A stretch of DNA of 64,000 bases from Mytilinidion resinicola (lineage: Eukaryota > Ascomycota > Dothideomycetes > Mytilinidiales > Mytilinidiaceae): the NCBI RefSeq assembly GCF_010093595.1, contig NW_022985437.1, positions 2,419,431 to 2,483,430 on the forward strand. The letters run 5' to 3'. The notes beneath the pieces were generated by a model. The model was not told the origin of the DNA. It did not search any database and was given only the letters and a program-made list of their open reading frames with translations. Numbering within the stretch: position 1 is the first letter of the stretch; each line of letters begins with the position of its first letter. Shown here in pieces: positions 9,434 through 21,910 of this stretch. The position numbers and the translations under genes were made by a program.

Positions 9434-10171
9434 ATGCAAGCCTTTCATCAAAACATGGATAGCACGAACCAGATAGCTCATCATCTGCGCAACCAGATCA
9501 TCGCAATCTGCGGACTCCCAGCCATGCAGAGACTCCACCTAGCCTGCAATGATACATTCATCGTGCAAAAGTGCGGCGATTCGCCCTTTATCAGGGAGGA
9601 CGAGAGATGGACAACCGCGATCACCCACATAAAAAGACTCGATATACGAGTGACATACTTTAGCGATCAAAACCCGGATGAGCTTGCGAAGGCAATCGCC
9701 CTCTTCATCTCCAGTGCAAACGAGCTCGAAGCTCTCCATCTTGAATGGAGTCAAGGTCTTGGCAATAGAGGCAGCCATGATCTCCTGCAGAATCTGAAGC
9801 GAAGAACGTTCCCACGCCTGCAAGAAGTCTCATTCGCAAAATCGTTTACTACGCACTGGAGTCTCTGCGGCTTTTTCATACGAAATACGTCGATTCGCAG
9901 CATCTCCTTGTGTGACATGGAAATGCGGCCATCGGAGGAGTGTGAAAATTGGCATTGGACTGTTCGGTCAATTCCACATATCCTAAATTTGTTGGAGAAG
10001 GTATCCCTTCGGAACCTATGGGAGCTCCGCATAGAAAACCGAGAAGGTGTGAACTGCTGGATATGGGTCCGGTCTGAAATGGAAGTTGACGAAGCTTGGA
10101 TTCTTGCATCCTGTCGAAATTTAAGACAGAAGCTTCAAACGCCGGACTATTCGGAATGGCTCCAAAGGTAG
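9434..10171 (+). CDS. Hypothetical protein, LRR-like (F-box-associated type)
   Basis: Single open frame of 245 residues starting MQAFHQNMDSTNQIAHHL. Repeated leucine/isoleucine-spaced segments (HIKRLDIRVTYF, NELEALHLEW, FPRLQEVSFAKS, SIRSISLCDMEM, LEKVSLRNLWEL) fit irregular leucine-rich repeats like those behind F-boxes in fungal proteins. The first about 25 residues show no clear F-box, so it may be a truncated relative or lack an upstream exon. A broken paralogue lies 1.4 kb upstream in the same orientation, indicating local duplication. Function is unknown. Confidence 0.55.
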   Translation: MQAFHQNMDSTNQIAHHLRNQIIAICGLPAMQRLHLACNDTFIVQKCGDSPFIREDERWTTAITHIKRLDIRVTYFSDQNPDELAKAIALFISSANELEALHLEWSQGLGNRGSHDLLQNLKRRTFPRLQEVSFAKSFTTHWSLCGFFIRNTSIRSISLCDMEMRPSEECENWHWTVRSIPHILNLLEKVSLRNLWELRIENREGVNCWIWVRSEMEVDEAWILASCRNLRQKLQTPDYSEWLQR

Positions 10172-11080
10172 GAGAACCCCGATTTCGCGTAGTAGTAGCC
10201 GGCGAACTGACATGACATAGTCATAGGGATGCTACTCACGCTGCCTCGAACCTTACTACTCCGACTACTCATCCAGCAGACTCTTGGGTGCTTGTAAGCC
10301 TCTTCTTATCCTAGGCTAGCAAAGGAGCACAGACTGACCCTTCATAAATTGCTTCTAGAACGGGTTTCTACCACGATAAGGCGGCAGTGGAACTATGTTG
10401 CCCGGCTAATGGAGACATTGCTAGAGGAGCACTTGTTTAGGACGGACAGATGTAAACTTTGTGTATGCGATAATTGAGAATGCTGGGCATACTCTAGCAG
10501 GGGCTAGAGGAAGTACATCTGGCGGGAGACGTGTGCTCGCTGTCGGGTCGCATAATTCAAGTGTAGCCTTGCAAAGATGCTTACCCACGCCTTCAAGTCT
10601 TGACCAGTGTCTAGACCGTCAAATGTCCCTTTGAAGAAATGTGACAAAGGGCAACATGGATGCAGACAAGCGACACCGTAAACAGGAGGCACAATCAACG
10701 CAATCCATATTGACAAGCTTGCTCGTGTGTACACCTATTCACTACTGCTTGAGATGCTTCAAGAGACTCACGAAAAACCAGATAAGATTTAACTGTCTTG
10801 ATACTGGCGGTACCGGTAGCTTACAGACTGGTTAAATTAATACACTTTTGCCTCAAGTAACCTTTTCGAAAATGTGTTGAAGCACCCCTGGCAGTGGCAA
10901 GAAGGCCTGGTGCTATAATGTGGACGGATGCGAAGGCGAAAGGAGTGGGTGGTGAAGGAACGGGCAGTCGGGCCGATCGGAGTTAATTTATACAGGGCAT
11001 TCATTTATTATGCATAACACCATCGTGACCATCTCCAGCTTCTTGGAGCAAACAACCACCCAACCTCACCACCATATACC
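10172..11080. other. Intergenic with one dispersed-repeat fragment
   Basis: No gene recognised. Positions 10876-10905 carry GAAGCACCCCTGGCAGTGGC, matching the reverse complement of the hairpin repeat core found at 132-269 and 60306-60892. An AT-rich stretch TTAATTTATA at 10983-10992 lies about 90 nt upstream of the next ATG and may act as its TATA element. Confidence 0.5.
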
Positions 11081-12361
11081 ATGGCGCTTCCAGATCCACC
11101 TTCTGTATCCTCTCATCCGCCAGACTTATCCGCAAAGCTTCCGCGTCTTGTACCTCGCTCGAAGCCAAAGTCACAGCCTGAACAGACAAGCCCGCCTCCA
11201 ACAGCCCCGCCGCTCCCTCCACCACCTTCGCTCGAGAACTGGCAGTACATCCGCCCTAGCAGGCGCATACTGTCTCCTCAAGATCATGAAATCTTCCTAG
11301 CCTCGCCGACATACACACTACTCCTCTCCTTCGTATTCTCCCTCGCCGACTGCGTGCGCGACACACCCGTCTCCGCCGTCGACCAAACGAATCTCCCCTC
11401 CTCTATCACCAGCATCCTCCACATTCTCGACCTTGCCGAAGGCGTACTACAAAAATGCCCACCAGAAGATGCAGGTGGCTCGCGCTTCGGCAACCCAGCC
11501 TTCCGCGTCTTCCTGGATGAAATCGAGGCCGCACAACCGCTCTGGCACGAGAGTTTAGGCCTCAGTGACGAAGCAGCTATCAATGAGGTTTCCGTCTACC
11601 TCTCCAACAGCTTCGGCAACCGCACCCGTATCGACTATGGTTCTGGACACGAGCTCAATTTCTTCCTCTGGCTGCTATGCCTGAATCGCCTTGGCCATTT
11701 GCCTCCCGCCACCTTCCCCGCCGTCGTCCTCGTCGTCTTCCCACGCTACCTCCGGCTTATGCGCGCGGTGCAGTCTACATACTACCTTGAACCCGCTGGC
11801 TCGCATGGCGTCTGGGGCCTCGACGACTATCAGTTCCTGCCGTTCCTCTTCGGTTCCTCGCAGCTACTCCACCATCCCTACATCCGACCCAAATCGATTC
11901 ACCAAGCTATAATACTCGAGGAGCATAGCAAGGACTACATATACTTAGACCAAGTTGCGTTTGTCAACAGCGTCAAGACGGTTGAGGGGCTGAGATGGCA
12001 TTCGCCCATGTTGGATGACATCTCGGCAGCGAAGAACTGGGGGAAAGTGGAGGGAGGCATGCGGAAGATGCTGATCGCAGAGGTGTTGAAGAAGTTGCCT
12101 GTCATGCAGCATTTCCTCTTTGGCTCGCTGGTGCCAGCAGTGGAGGGCATGAGCACCGAAGAAGATTATGGTGTGGCATCTGAAGAGGACGAAGCTGAAG
12201 GCGGGGAGGTGGTGGTGGTGAAGGATGGGATGCGCCATGTGCACAGTCCAAGCTCTTGGGGAGACTGCTGTGGGATCAAGGTCCCAAGCAGTGTGGGATC
12301 TGCTCAGGAGATGAGGAAGAGGTTAGGCGTTGGTGGATTGCGGAGGGTGCCCTTCGATTAG
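11081..12361 (+). CDS. RRD1: PP2A phosphatase activator (PTPA/Rrd1 type)
   Basis: Intronless 426-residue phosphotyrosyl phosphatase activator, a peptidyl-prolyl isomerase that helps activate PP2A-family phosphatase catalytic subunits. It shows the PTPA signatures SxRIDYGSGHELNFxxWL near residue 187 and GVWGLDDYQFLPFLFGSSQL near 243, with the DISAAKNWGKVEGGMRKM segment near 310. The N-terminus has a Pro-rich stretch (PPPTAPPLPPPPS). The C-terminal extension is acidic, then carries WGDCCGIKVPSS and ends LRRVPFD, as in Rrd1-type rather than Rrd2-type fungal proteins; the paralogue assignment is an inference. The start codon has a good context (ccATGG). Confidence 0.9.
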   Translation: MALPDPPSVSSHPPDLSAKLPRLVPRSKPKSQPEQTSPPPTAPPLPPPPSLENWQYIRPSRRILSPQDHEIFLASPTYTLLLSFVFSLADCVRDTPVSAVDQTNLPSSITSILHILDLAEGVLQKCPPEDAGGSRFGNPAFRVFLDEIEAAQPLWHESLGLSDEAAINEVSVYLSNSFGNRTRIDYGSGHELNFFLWLLCLNRLGHLPPATFPAVVLVVFPRYLRLMRAVQSTYYLEPAGSHGVWGLDDYQFLPFLFGSSQLLHHPYIRPKSIHQAIILEEHSKDYIYLDQVAFVNSVKTVEGLRWHSPMLDDISAAKNWGKVEGGMRKMLIAEVLKKLPVMQHFLFGSLVPAVEGMSTEEDYGVASEEDEAEGGEVVVVKDGMRHVHSPSSWGDCCGIKVPSSVGSAQEMRKRLGVGGLRRVPFD

Positions 12362-12845
12362 GTATGATACTTGAGAATGAATCATAAACTGATATGTTCA
12401 AATACTTCGCCATGTATTCGTGTAATACTTATCTGCCACTGTCCGAAGTGCCTCGAGACGCTTTCACGACCTCGACCCTGATAAGAGGTTCTCGTTGAAC
12501 AAGCGGTAAGCCTGTCTAACGTCCTCACACGGCGCCGTGTAGGTGGTCGCAGACCGGAAGTATGAGCTCCCGCTTCAGATTAATGCGTATCGTGAAAGCA
12601 CCACAGAGCCAGTAGAGTATAAATTAGGTGGGTTACGAAGGTGCACAGCAACAAAGGCACATCTCACGGCCAAAACTTCATAAGAAATATCGGAAATTAT
12701 AATCTGATCCAAATTGTTTAGGTATATAATAATACACACAGGCCGTACAATCGTGAAACAGCTTCATATAAACGAAGAGGCCGCAACTCGAATAACGCTG
12801 CTCTCAAATGCTATACATCTTTTTCAGACTTAGGTGTCATATAAA
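12362..12845. other. Intergenic, convergent 3' ends
   Basis: Separates the RRD1-type gene from the small minus-strand gene. No gene recognised. Confidence 0.6.
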
Positions 12846-13261
12846 TTACTTGCTCGACGTCGAAGCGTTCTTTGCATTTGACCCCGGCGTCTCCTTGACC
12901 ATCGCCGTCGATCCTCGCGTCCAGCTGTTCCAAAGGTTTCCAATGACTCCCGGGCTGCCGATCTTATGGTCTGCCATACTGGCCCTGCGGGCAGCGGCTT
13001 CTTCGGTGTTTGGGTGCTTGAGGGCTTCTAGGTTTGCGAAGCGGGTGGTGACGGAGGACTGGGAAGTGTTAGTGGACACCAACGTGATGTTAGGGGGTAG
13101 GGGCGTGAACGTACCCGTCGACGGCCAGGTGGTGAGGATGTGGCCTCCATGGACCTTCTCGCCTCGGCGGGAGCAGCTGGTGTGTCGGGGGTGGCTGGGA
13201 TCTCGGCGAAGATTTTGTGGCTTTGGGTGGAGTACTTTTGTTGGAAGGGGTTGTTAGGCAT
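12846..13261 (-). CDS. Small hypothetical protein (119 aa)
   Basis: Two exons, 13261-13115 and 13058-12846. The 56-nt intron has a GTACGT donor and an ACTAAC branch site before CCCAG. The protein starts MPNNPFQQKYSTQSHKIFAE, then has a Pro/Ala/Ser segment, a RRSMEATSSP phosphosite-like patch, and a second exon with VTTRFANLEALKHPNTEEAA followed by RRASMADHKIGSPGVIGNLWN. It has the look of conserved short fungal proteins of unknown role: no signal peptide, no membrane segment, two RRxS-type sites. A TATATA motif lies about 90 nt upstream (13352-13358). The clean intron with kept phase argues strongly that it is real. Confidence 0.7.
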
Positions 13262-13399
13262 GTTGACTGATATTCTGGGGCTTTGGGGTTTGATTTTGGT
13301 AGATCTGAAGTTAAATTGAGAATGGAATGAGAATTTAGGGATTATGATAGCATATATAGAGGCTGACAAACGGAAGTATCCCGACATTATATCATAAGG

Positions 13400-16300
13400 G
13401 CACTCCAAAACCAATCACTAGGTTGATATGACGGATGGTCTACGAATCCTACCAATCAGAGACAAGTTCCCCGCATTTTGGGAGCTGGCTTGAACCCTCG
13501 CGTTTGTAAAGAAAGACTCTGTATGGAAAGGTGAGGGGAAGTCATGACATAGCACCCAGACAAAGCCAATGAGAGAATCGTGATTATGTATTCGAGATAG
13601 TGGGGTGATACTGTAAGCGGAGGGGCTTTGGGGTAGATCTCGCCGATCGTGGACAGCTACATATGTCAGGGTCATCGCCGGATGCTGGCCTCTACCGGAG
13701 TATCGAGATGGGCTGATACATGAATTTGGAGAAGTAGATACGTCTTATCTCTCTTGAATCATGAAAGCGTGTAATTCGTGATCTAATCGACAATGCTTCT
13801 TGATAGGCATTATTCGAACCAGGATGACGTAGTTGATGTGTAGGACATGAGAAGGATTGTATTGCGAGTCGATATTCTTAGGAGAATTTCCAGGTGGTAT
13901 ACGTAACTTCTGATGGGCCTGAGGCTGAGCACTGATATGAACGTTAATAATCATGCCGTCCAACACAGTAGAGAATGAAGATGATTCTCAATAAAGAATA
14001 CAGAAGTTTGTGAAACGGAAACTCTTTTCAATAATGGAAATCCGATTTCGAAACACCAGGAGTAAGAGAACAGCCCGTATCCCTTCACGTGCTCGACACC
14101 ACGATACCGAAGGATGGTGAAGTGATCTATTGTCACGTGCTCCTTAGCGCGCCAAGGGTTCACCGGGCTATTAGGCCTTCGAAATTGCCAGGATGCTAGT
14201 ACGATTGTAACATCATTTCCAAATCATTCAGACTATACAACATGATCTAGAGATGAATCTGTCGTTAATGTCTTGAGCCCTCGGCTTTCTAAGGACCACT
14301 TACCTCTAAGTTATAGAATTCCCTCGAAAATGTTTGCTCTGTTTGGACCGCTTAGTCATTCAAGATTCTTCGACCTTGAAAAAATTGCGAAACTCTTTCC
14401 ACCTCCCACTTCCACCTCCCACAACCACCTCATCACGCATATTTTTCCGGGGATCCATGAACGATCCGATGGCCAGACACGATCACGATCACGATTGACG
14501 ATTGATGACCGCCTGCTGCTGCGATGATCCGGGATGCCTCACAAGAGGCAAGAAGGGAACGTGATTCGGGGCGTGCGGCTCTACGTTGGGCATCAACAGC
14601 ACCCGGTCGAAAACCTTTGGGTGCCAGCAGCAAACAGGGATCGCCGCCTACGCAACTGGTACTCCGTACCATGTAACACTCGTCTCTCCTTTGCAGCCGC
14701 CGACTTCTACAACTTTTAGCTACCGCGATGGTTCCTGGAATATCACTTCGCGGATCTCGGGACCTCGAGGTGTTCGGTAAACTCAATTCCGACGATCTCA
14801 GGAGTGCTTTCCGAGTAGAGATGCAGCTCTCAGAAACTCACCACCACTTGTTACCTGGGATAGTCTGGCCTGCCTTTTTGCTGTCGTGATTGCCTCGTCA
14901 CTAAGCGTCAGAGCAACCCTCGATATTGATCCATTTCAGCGTTTTGAACTCGACATCTCCGGGTTATTGTCCTGTCGCCAGAGATCACCAAATAGTATGC
15001 GTTGACGATGGCAGGAACTTGGAAGCTTCCTTATGCGACCTGGTCGTTAAGGTGAGCCCTTCTTTTCTCTGCACTCTCCGCGCCTCCTTCTATGATGATT
15101 CAAATTTCAAAGCATAGTTCAACCGATGGTCTAAGGACTACTGCGGAAACAAACTTTCGAATGTCTTTCGCTCCTATCTGATTCAACTTTTGTGTCCGTT
15201 TACCTTCTTCGACATAGTGAAGATATGGTTGCTAATCAGCATGTACTCACAGGTGCAATCCATTGGCTGCCAACTTTTTCGACGAAAGATTCTCGCGTTG
15301 TGTAACACTGTTGAGTCGTGGCTCCTATCCCGTGGTAACAGGTCAACCTTTTTTGATCAGAGGCGCCTACGCGTTACAGCCGCCTATGTCATCTTGTACA
15401 GCCTTCCTGATCATACTGTGCTTGCTCCGAAGCTGCCATGAAACCAGAAACATGCGTCGACCCTGGCCACCATGGGACGCCGGGTCGAATACGCAGCCTT
15501 CCAGTTGTGCGATGACACGCACAATTGCACTGTGTATGATTACCATCGAACTCAACGCGGGTGACGTGCGACCGACGAACGCGGATGAATGGAAAGACTG
15601 TCAACCAAATACTGCAAGCTTCAATAAACTCCTCACATGCCTGAATTCTGCGCCATGTATCCTGAATGAGATGAACTTGGATTGGGGTGCTCCAGCTGCG
15701 CACCCGTCCGCCGGCACTTCGCAGGACAGCAGGGGCTGCGCGGACAGCGCGAAATTGGCGCAGCCGGGTGTCCCAGGCGGCCAGGGAGCACCCGTAGGCG
15801 GCTTTTTCGAGCCGGAGGTCCCTCACCTCGTGGAGTGTGATCGACGGGGATCCGTCCTGCAACAGCCGCAGTGCAACACCAGCTGCCAGGCTCGTCCGGC
15901 GGACTGAGGCATGCATGGCGCCGAAGACTGTCGTATCGGCACTCTTGGCAGGGATGTTCAGAGCGCGAGTCAAGCGCTGAGCCGATGTGATTCGAAGGCG
16001 GCACGGCTCGCGCACTCCCATCACACTCGAAACCACCACTTAAAAACATGGCTGTCCCCGTCCAACCGGTCTGCCTTGCTCACCGCTGCTGATGCCATGG
16101 CCCCACCTGCATTGAACAACTCATCACTGCCACCCGCTAGCCTTGGCTGATTCTTCCACTTTTCCTCTCCCTCGCTCGCCCGCCCTCGCTCTCTTCTCCT
16201 CCACCTCGCACCATCGCCATCTCGTATCACACACGCTCGACGATAAACGTAGCACTACACATCAGACACATCAGACACGGTTTTCGCTGTGCGCATCTAT

Positions 16301-17790
16301 CACCAACACTTCAGAATTTTGAGCCGTTAGCAAAGAGCAAGCCAGCTCAGGATGAAAAATCGCAGCCGCGACGAAGGAGCCCATGATAGCAGGTACTGCC
16401 CGACGGTCCATTTTCCACCGCTTTCTTACTGTCAATCTTGAAACCTTGCAATCTGCTATGTAGTTCGTCAAGCATGTATTCTCTTGTTCTCTTCTCTCTC
16501 TCTTTGTTGCCGCCATTTAGCTGCCGAGGCCACACATGGACTGGACTGCCGGACTTTCCCGCAATGGAGTAATTTTCAGCCGACCTTGAGGATTCAACCA
16601 GGACAGCGCTTGATTTTTCGTTTCTGTTTTACTATCCATGTGGACTTTCAATTCCGGACTTTCGAGCGCAAATTTCCAGAGCGCCCTGAGAGCTAATCCA
16701 GCTACCAACGATGATCACCGCATTCTCTGCTAGAATGTCGCAATGCGACCGAGGGTATTCGCCTGGTTTACGCGTACTCTTCAAGAGCGACCGTTTGCTA
16801 CTATGAAAGCGATACGCCTTTTCAGGAATCGGACGTCTTCGTCGATTGCCACGCTGGGTCCTCTCGCCCAAGTAGGCTTCCAGAAACTCACAGTTGCACT
16901 AAAATGTGCCCCAAATACAACAATTTCACCAATGCCAGGATGTAGACTGGATCAACAAGCTGTAGCTATCTTTCTCACGCAATGGAATTGGTCGCCGTGT
17001 CAAGTGTTCTCCCAGGATGTTCTGTTGCCATGGATTTCTTTTTACCGTTTATTCGAATGGAGCCCTCTGCGTACTTGCCACTAGAGTCAGGACCTGGATG
17101 TTATTTCGTTCGAACCGCCCGGAATGCATGCCGCCCGCAATCTCCTGCCGATTGCTTGGTGTGAAATGGAATTTGGATGGACGATAATCGCTCCTAGTAC
17201 GTACCCCAGGGCTTATGCATGCCTTCTCTCTAGTGAGAACTTGCGGGTGCGTGTACTGACTTATCGTATTCGTCTTGAAGTGTGCAGAAATTCGTAAGCT
17301 TTGTTTCCAGGATTTTGCTCGCTGGTAGCCGGTCTAGTGGATCCCATTCTGGATTTTCTTTTGCTCTATGGTGCCTACAACTCTTAGGATTCCGGACGAG
17401 TCTGTGGAGCTCCGCCACATGGATCTAAGATGCTTCGACCCCTGTTTCGTCACAAACCGGCGTTATGCCAAGAGACCAGTGTCCATAAAAGGCCTCTAAA
17501 TTACCTCTTTTGGCTCCTCCCCTGGTTAGTGCTCATCAGCCACATTTGCTTTTTGCGAATCTAACATTACAAAACAGGGCTCGACACCGACCTAGGCTTG
17601 ATGGCTGATACTAACAATGGCGTTTTTTTTTTCTGCTTTAACCTTCACGCATCATGTCATTTTTCCAGTTTTCATATCATTCGGCACGCCCTCAACATGC
17701 TTCAGGCACTAACCACCAATCTTCAGCGAGCTTCCTTTCGACGAATCCCCTGCTGGCACTTTTCATTTCTCAAATCCCTTAGACGTTGCC
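13400..17790. other. Long gene-poor region upstream of C2H2 factor
   Basis: About 4.4 kb with no recognisable gene. Two open frames of about 215 residues on opposite strands overlap at 15263-16039 and have no recognisable motif or flanking splice signals. A polypyrimidine run (CTCTTCTCTCTCTCTTTG) at 16490-16507 and a T-run at 17623-17632 look like leader sequence. The 3' part probably includes a long, perhaps intron-containing 5' UTR of the downstream regulator, as is common for fungal developmental transcription factors. Confidence 0.4.
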
Positions 17791-19635
17791 TTGTGGAGCC
17801 AGTCCGTTTCAGGAGCGCCCGTGACTGGAAAGGACATTTTTTTCTTTACTCCAGAGTGCCCAGACATGGCCGGACATATTTCAGAGACATTTACGCTAAA
17901 GGATGATGATGTTTCCGTTTCCAGTATGGGCGACAGTGCATATCAAAGCCAGCCAGACGCCAACCGGCGAGTGACGACAGTCACTGAAGGATTCCGATCC
18001 AGGAGCTCACAGGATTCCAAAGGCCATATGTTTGATCCCTACCTTGGGGGCAGCTTGTACTCACCTGCTTTGAGTTCAGATAGCCAAAGTGGATTCAATG
18101 CGCCCCAGTCCGATATGAGCCAAATGTTGCTACCACCGTCCGCCGGAGACTCGGACATGGGAAACGAAGTATTCAATTTCGCTAACTACTCCACCGGGCA
18201 GGGCTACGGTCCACACCAGAATTCCTCAGTCCCCCAATACTTCTCCTCGGCGAATGAGATGGATGCTGGCCACCAATGGGCGACGGCTGATCTTCCCTCC
18301 TTCACGACACCCTTCGCGGTAAGGAACGTGGATGCGAATGCACTTCTCCCTTTCCGCCAACAGCAGCAATCGAGCCGAGACAGCATGTCCCAGCACTTCT
18401 ATCCACCGTTCATGTACGCAAACCAGGAAGGCACTAGCAATGCCTTTGGTATGTCCATGAATGCTCCACATTCCCGGCCTCGTGTGCGAAGGCCACAAGT
18501 TGACACCACGTCAACGTCTGATGCCGATGCGGTGCGAAGTTCGACCCCCCTTTCAGCGGGTAGGCGAGTGTCGATCACCGATCAGATGTTCCAAAGTTTC
18601 GTCATGTCGCCAACATCGAGCGTTTTGAGCATGCCGCAACGAGCAAGCATTGCCGAGAGCGATTTCACTGAGCAGTCATCCTTCAACAAGTATGTTTCAT
18701 CCCGAGTTTCCAGTACTTGGCTCTAATACAAGCTGTAGAACTGAAAATAATGTATCCTTTGATGATTCTGTTACTGCTCCTTCAGTCAAAGATGACGACT
18801 TCGACGACGACATCTTCTCGCCTTCCCAGAGCTCGGCCGCTCAAGCTTCTCTTGAGGAGGCCGAAGGCAAATTGGCTCGCACCCATCCGCTCTACCAGGC
18901 GCAACCGAAGGAGGACGAGCTTTACCATTGTCCCAACGAAGGACAAGCTGGATGTACCCACAAGCCCACAAAGCTCAAGTGCAACTACGAGTAGGCTTTC
19001 CCGCATTTAGATTCTCGATTTGTTACTGACTGTATTCAAGCAAATACGTTGATTCGCACTTGAGGCCCTTCCGGTGCAAGGTCAAGACTTGCGTTGGCGT
19101 TCGATTCTCCTCGACGGCTTGCCTTCTTCGTCACGAGAGGGAGGCTCACGGTATGCATGGACATGGTTCCAAGCCCCACCTCTGCACATACCAAGATTGC
19201 GAGCGATCTGTGCCTGGCCATGGCTTCCCCAGACGCTACAATCTCTTCGACCATATGAAGCGGGTGCACGACTACACCGGGTCGACGTCCCCATCTGAGA
19301 ATGTCTCTCCGCCTGTGCAGTCGGCTCATGCACCCCTGAAGCGCAAAAGCAGCAGCCGCAAGCGCAAAACTCTAACTCAAGTGGATGAGATGACGGAGAA
19401 GCGTCAGAAGACAGCCAACAGGATCTCATCGGCCGCCGCCGCTGCTGCCTCTGAGCAGAACCGCCTCAACCAAGAGCGGAAGAACCTCATGAATGAATGG
19501 ACCAAGAGGAGAGCGACAGTCGTTCTCGATCTCCAGGGCCTGCAAGGCCCAAAGGACATGAACAGCCACTTCCAGGTCAGCGAGGATCTTGCTGCGCTTA
19601 GCAAGATCGCCTCTCGACTCAACGAGCTCGGTTGA
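17791..19635 (+). CDS. C2H2 zinc-finger transcription factor
   Basis: Three exons, 17791-18689, 18739-18990 and 19041-19635, give 581 residues if the first ATG is used; ATGs at 17866 (MAGHISETF) or 17926 (MGDSAYQSQ) are plausible later starts. The first about 300 residues are Ser/Gln/Pro-rich, typical of activation regions. A degenerate first finger (YHCPNEGQAGCTHKPTKLKC) is followed by two C2H2 fingers: CKVKTCVGVRFSSTACLLRH and, later, LCTYQDCERSVPGHGFPRRY completed by NLFDHMKRVH. Basic clusters (KRKSSSRKRK, EKRQK) serve as likely nuclear localisation signals before a helical tail. It resembles a large fungal C2H2 class with the HLRPFRCK...HEREAHGMHGHG signature; I cannot give it a name. Confidence 0.85.
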
Positions 19636-20758
19636 AGCGCAAGATGCTCGCGATCAGTAGGTATCACACACTCGACACAACCAACTTGCCATGGATTGCC
19701 GGCATACCTTGGACTCTACCTCTGCCCCGGATTGCATGATTTCTGTCATGTCTTTTCTTCATACTTCAGCTGCCCGGATGAATGCCACTGAGCCCATGCC
19801 AAAGGATCTGCTACCGTGTTTCAATCCCGGATGCCCGCCCAGGACGGAGTCTCCTGAGGATGATTTCGCTGTAGATTAGGAAGTTGGCACAGCAGCCGTG
19901 CCATGGAGTAGAGCTCTTGCTGCACTAGACGTGCGTAGCGGTAGGATAGGCAGAGGAGGCATTTTGCGTTCGACGTTACATTTGTTATATAGACTGTTTG
20001 ATTTGTGTAGTTTGTGCGATGGTAATTACCATGGAAAAATCGAACATTTGCGTTTATACTTTCGAGCACTGACTGCATCACGAACATGACATGAAATTGA
20101 GAACGCATCTGAGCGGGACAACCTTAACTTTAGGATTGTACGTTGCTCGAGCCGTGTACTGACAACCGTTGCTTCGAAATACTCAAACCGTGCTCGAATC
20201 TAGAATATCGTTCTTACCAAGAATCCCAGTCAGATGTTTCTCTCCTCATCCATCTCCTAGCCTCGGGCGAGAGGCGAGAACATTCTACAAATCTCCCAAC
20301 ACTAGGAGGTATGCCCCATCTCAATCTCATCGGCAAACTCGGTGGTCCTCGGAGTCGCCAACCTGACAAATTTCAGGCGTCGGATGGAAGCCTCGAACCA
20401 CAGCGTATACATAGGGCCTAGCGTCCGATAATGCGATCCCAGCTAGTGTACGTCATTTGGCCCAAACGCCACCGCTCGCCGAGGTCCCAGAGCGACGGAA
20501 GCGTGTGTATCCGCTGCTAAAACGTGCCAGACCAAACGTATCCTGCAATGCAAGTCGGTTAGAAAGTCTCCAGGCTCTTTTTATGCCATGTGGCGCGGGG
20601 CTTTATTTAAGAGCGGGAGGGGGGGCGGAGTTGCCGGAGCTGGAAGGATCTCACCGCTGAAGAACCACAACAAACCTTACTTATTCCTTCCAACGTCTTC
20701 CATACCACATCGACAGTTTCACCCTTCACAGAACCGAAGAATACAGCAGACTGTGAGA
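19636..20758. other. Intergenic, promoter of glutathione peroxidase
   Basis: No gene recognised. TTTATTTAAG at 20600-20609, about 155 nt upstream of the peroxidase ATG, is the best TATA-like element. Confidence 0.5.
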
Positions 20759-21467
20759 ATGGCGTCTGCCACTGCGTTCTACGACTTCAAGCCCAAGGAT
20801 AGTAAGCGTGCCCATGAGATGAGCCGGTGGGGTGAGGGGCAAGAGCAAGACGCAGCCTCTTCTTGCTTCCCGCGCCATTCGCATATGCAGATACTGTACT
20901 AACACAGCGACTAGAAAAGGGCGCCGAGTACCCCCTCGATCAATACAAAGGCAAAGTCGTCCTGATCGTCAACACGGCCTCCAAATGCGGCTTCACGCCC
21001 CAATTCGAGGGTCTTGAGAAGCTCTACAAGGTATCCTACCCCCCTCCCCCCAATCCACATGCCCTCGCCCATCCAACCCACCCAGCCATGATACTAACTC
21101 CCTCTCCTCTTCTGTCTAGGAGCTCCACACCACCCACCCCGACTTCACGATCCTCGGCTTCCCGTGCAACCAGTTCGGGTCGCAGGACCCGGGCACCAAC
21201 GACGAGATCGCCACCTTCTGCCAGGTCAACTACGGCGTGTCGTTCCCGGTGCTGGGCAAGACCGAGGTCAACGGCGATAAGGCGGAGCCGCTGTACGAGT
21301 GGCTGAAGAAGGAGAAGCCGGGCCTCCTGGGCATGAAGCGCATCAAGTGGAACTTTGAGAAGTTCTTGGTCGGCCGCGACGGCACCGTCAAGGCGCGCTG
21401 GGCCAGCACGACCAAGCCCGAGAGCTTGCGGCCCGAGATTGAGAAGGCGCTTGCGGAGAAGGTTTAG
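20759..21467 (+). CDS. HYR1: Glutathione peroxidase-like thiol peroxidase (Gpx3/Hyr1)
   Basis: Three exons, 20759-20801, 20915-21030 and 21120-21467, give 168 residues, the normal length. It reduces hydroperoxides using a catalytic cysteine, mostly with thioredoxin as donor in fungi, and the yeast orthologue also relays peroxide to the Yap1 regulator. Visible motifs are [11 protein letters not shown] with the peroxidatic Cys39, [12 protein letters not shown] with Cys69, the likely resolving Cys87 in [11 protein letters not shown], and KWNFEKFLV with the catalytic Trp130-Asn131. No selenocysteine is involved. No targeting peptide is seen, so it is probably cytosolic. A GAGGGC hexamer run follows the stop at 21479-21506. 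Confidence 0.95.
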
Positions 21468-21910
21468 TCGGGTGGAGGGTGAGGGCGAGGGCGAGGGCGA
21501 GGGGATGGGGGGAGGGAGGGATGAATATGATACACCTGTTGAGCACGGCGAGCCAGCGAGCGGATACACTTTTCTCTATCGATGAATGATAGGTTCTGAA
21601 TCTCTGCAGATATGCCCTCATCTTATGGCGAACTACTCGCGAGGAAAAGACCTAACTTTCACCCAGACTCAAAATGTCACCCCCATCCACCCCTTTTTAC
21701 CACCTCTAACCCTCCCCCCTCCCTTCCCTTCTTCAAGGCTCCTCCGAAGTGCGCAAACGTTTGCCAACTTTGCACTTTTCCGTTTCTGATTCAGAGTCTC
21801 CAACATTTCGCCTCCTCTCAGCGCCCAAATCACACGCTCTTTCAGCATGCATTTTCCACAACACGCCAAATCAGACCAGAGACTTGAGGTAAATTACAGT
21901 GTTGCAAGAT

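Noticed and set aside
15263..16039. Two frames of about 215 codons on opposite strands
   Set aside because: No recognisable family or signal, mutually overlapping, no good splice context. Left as unassigned upstream sequence.
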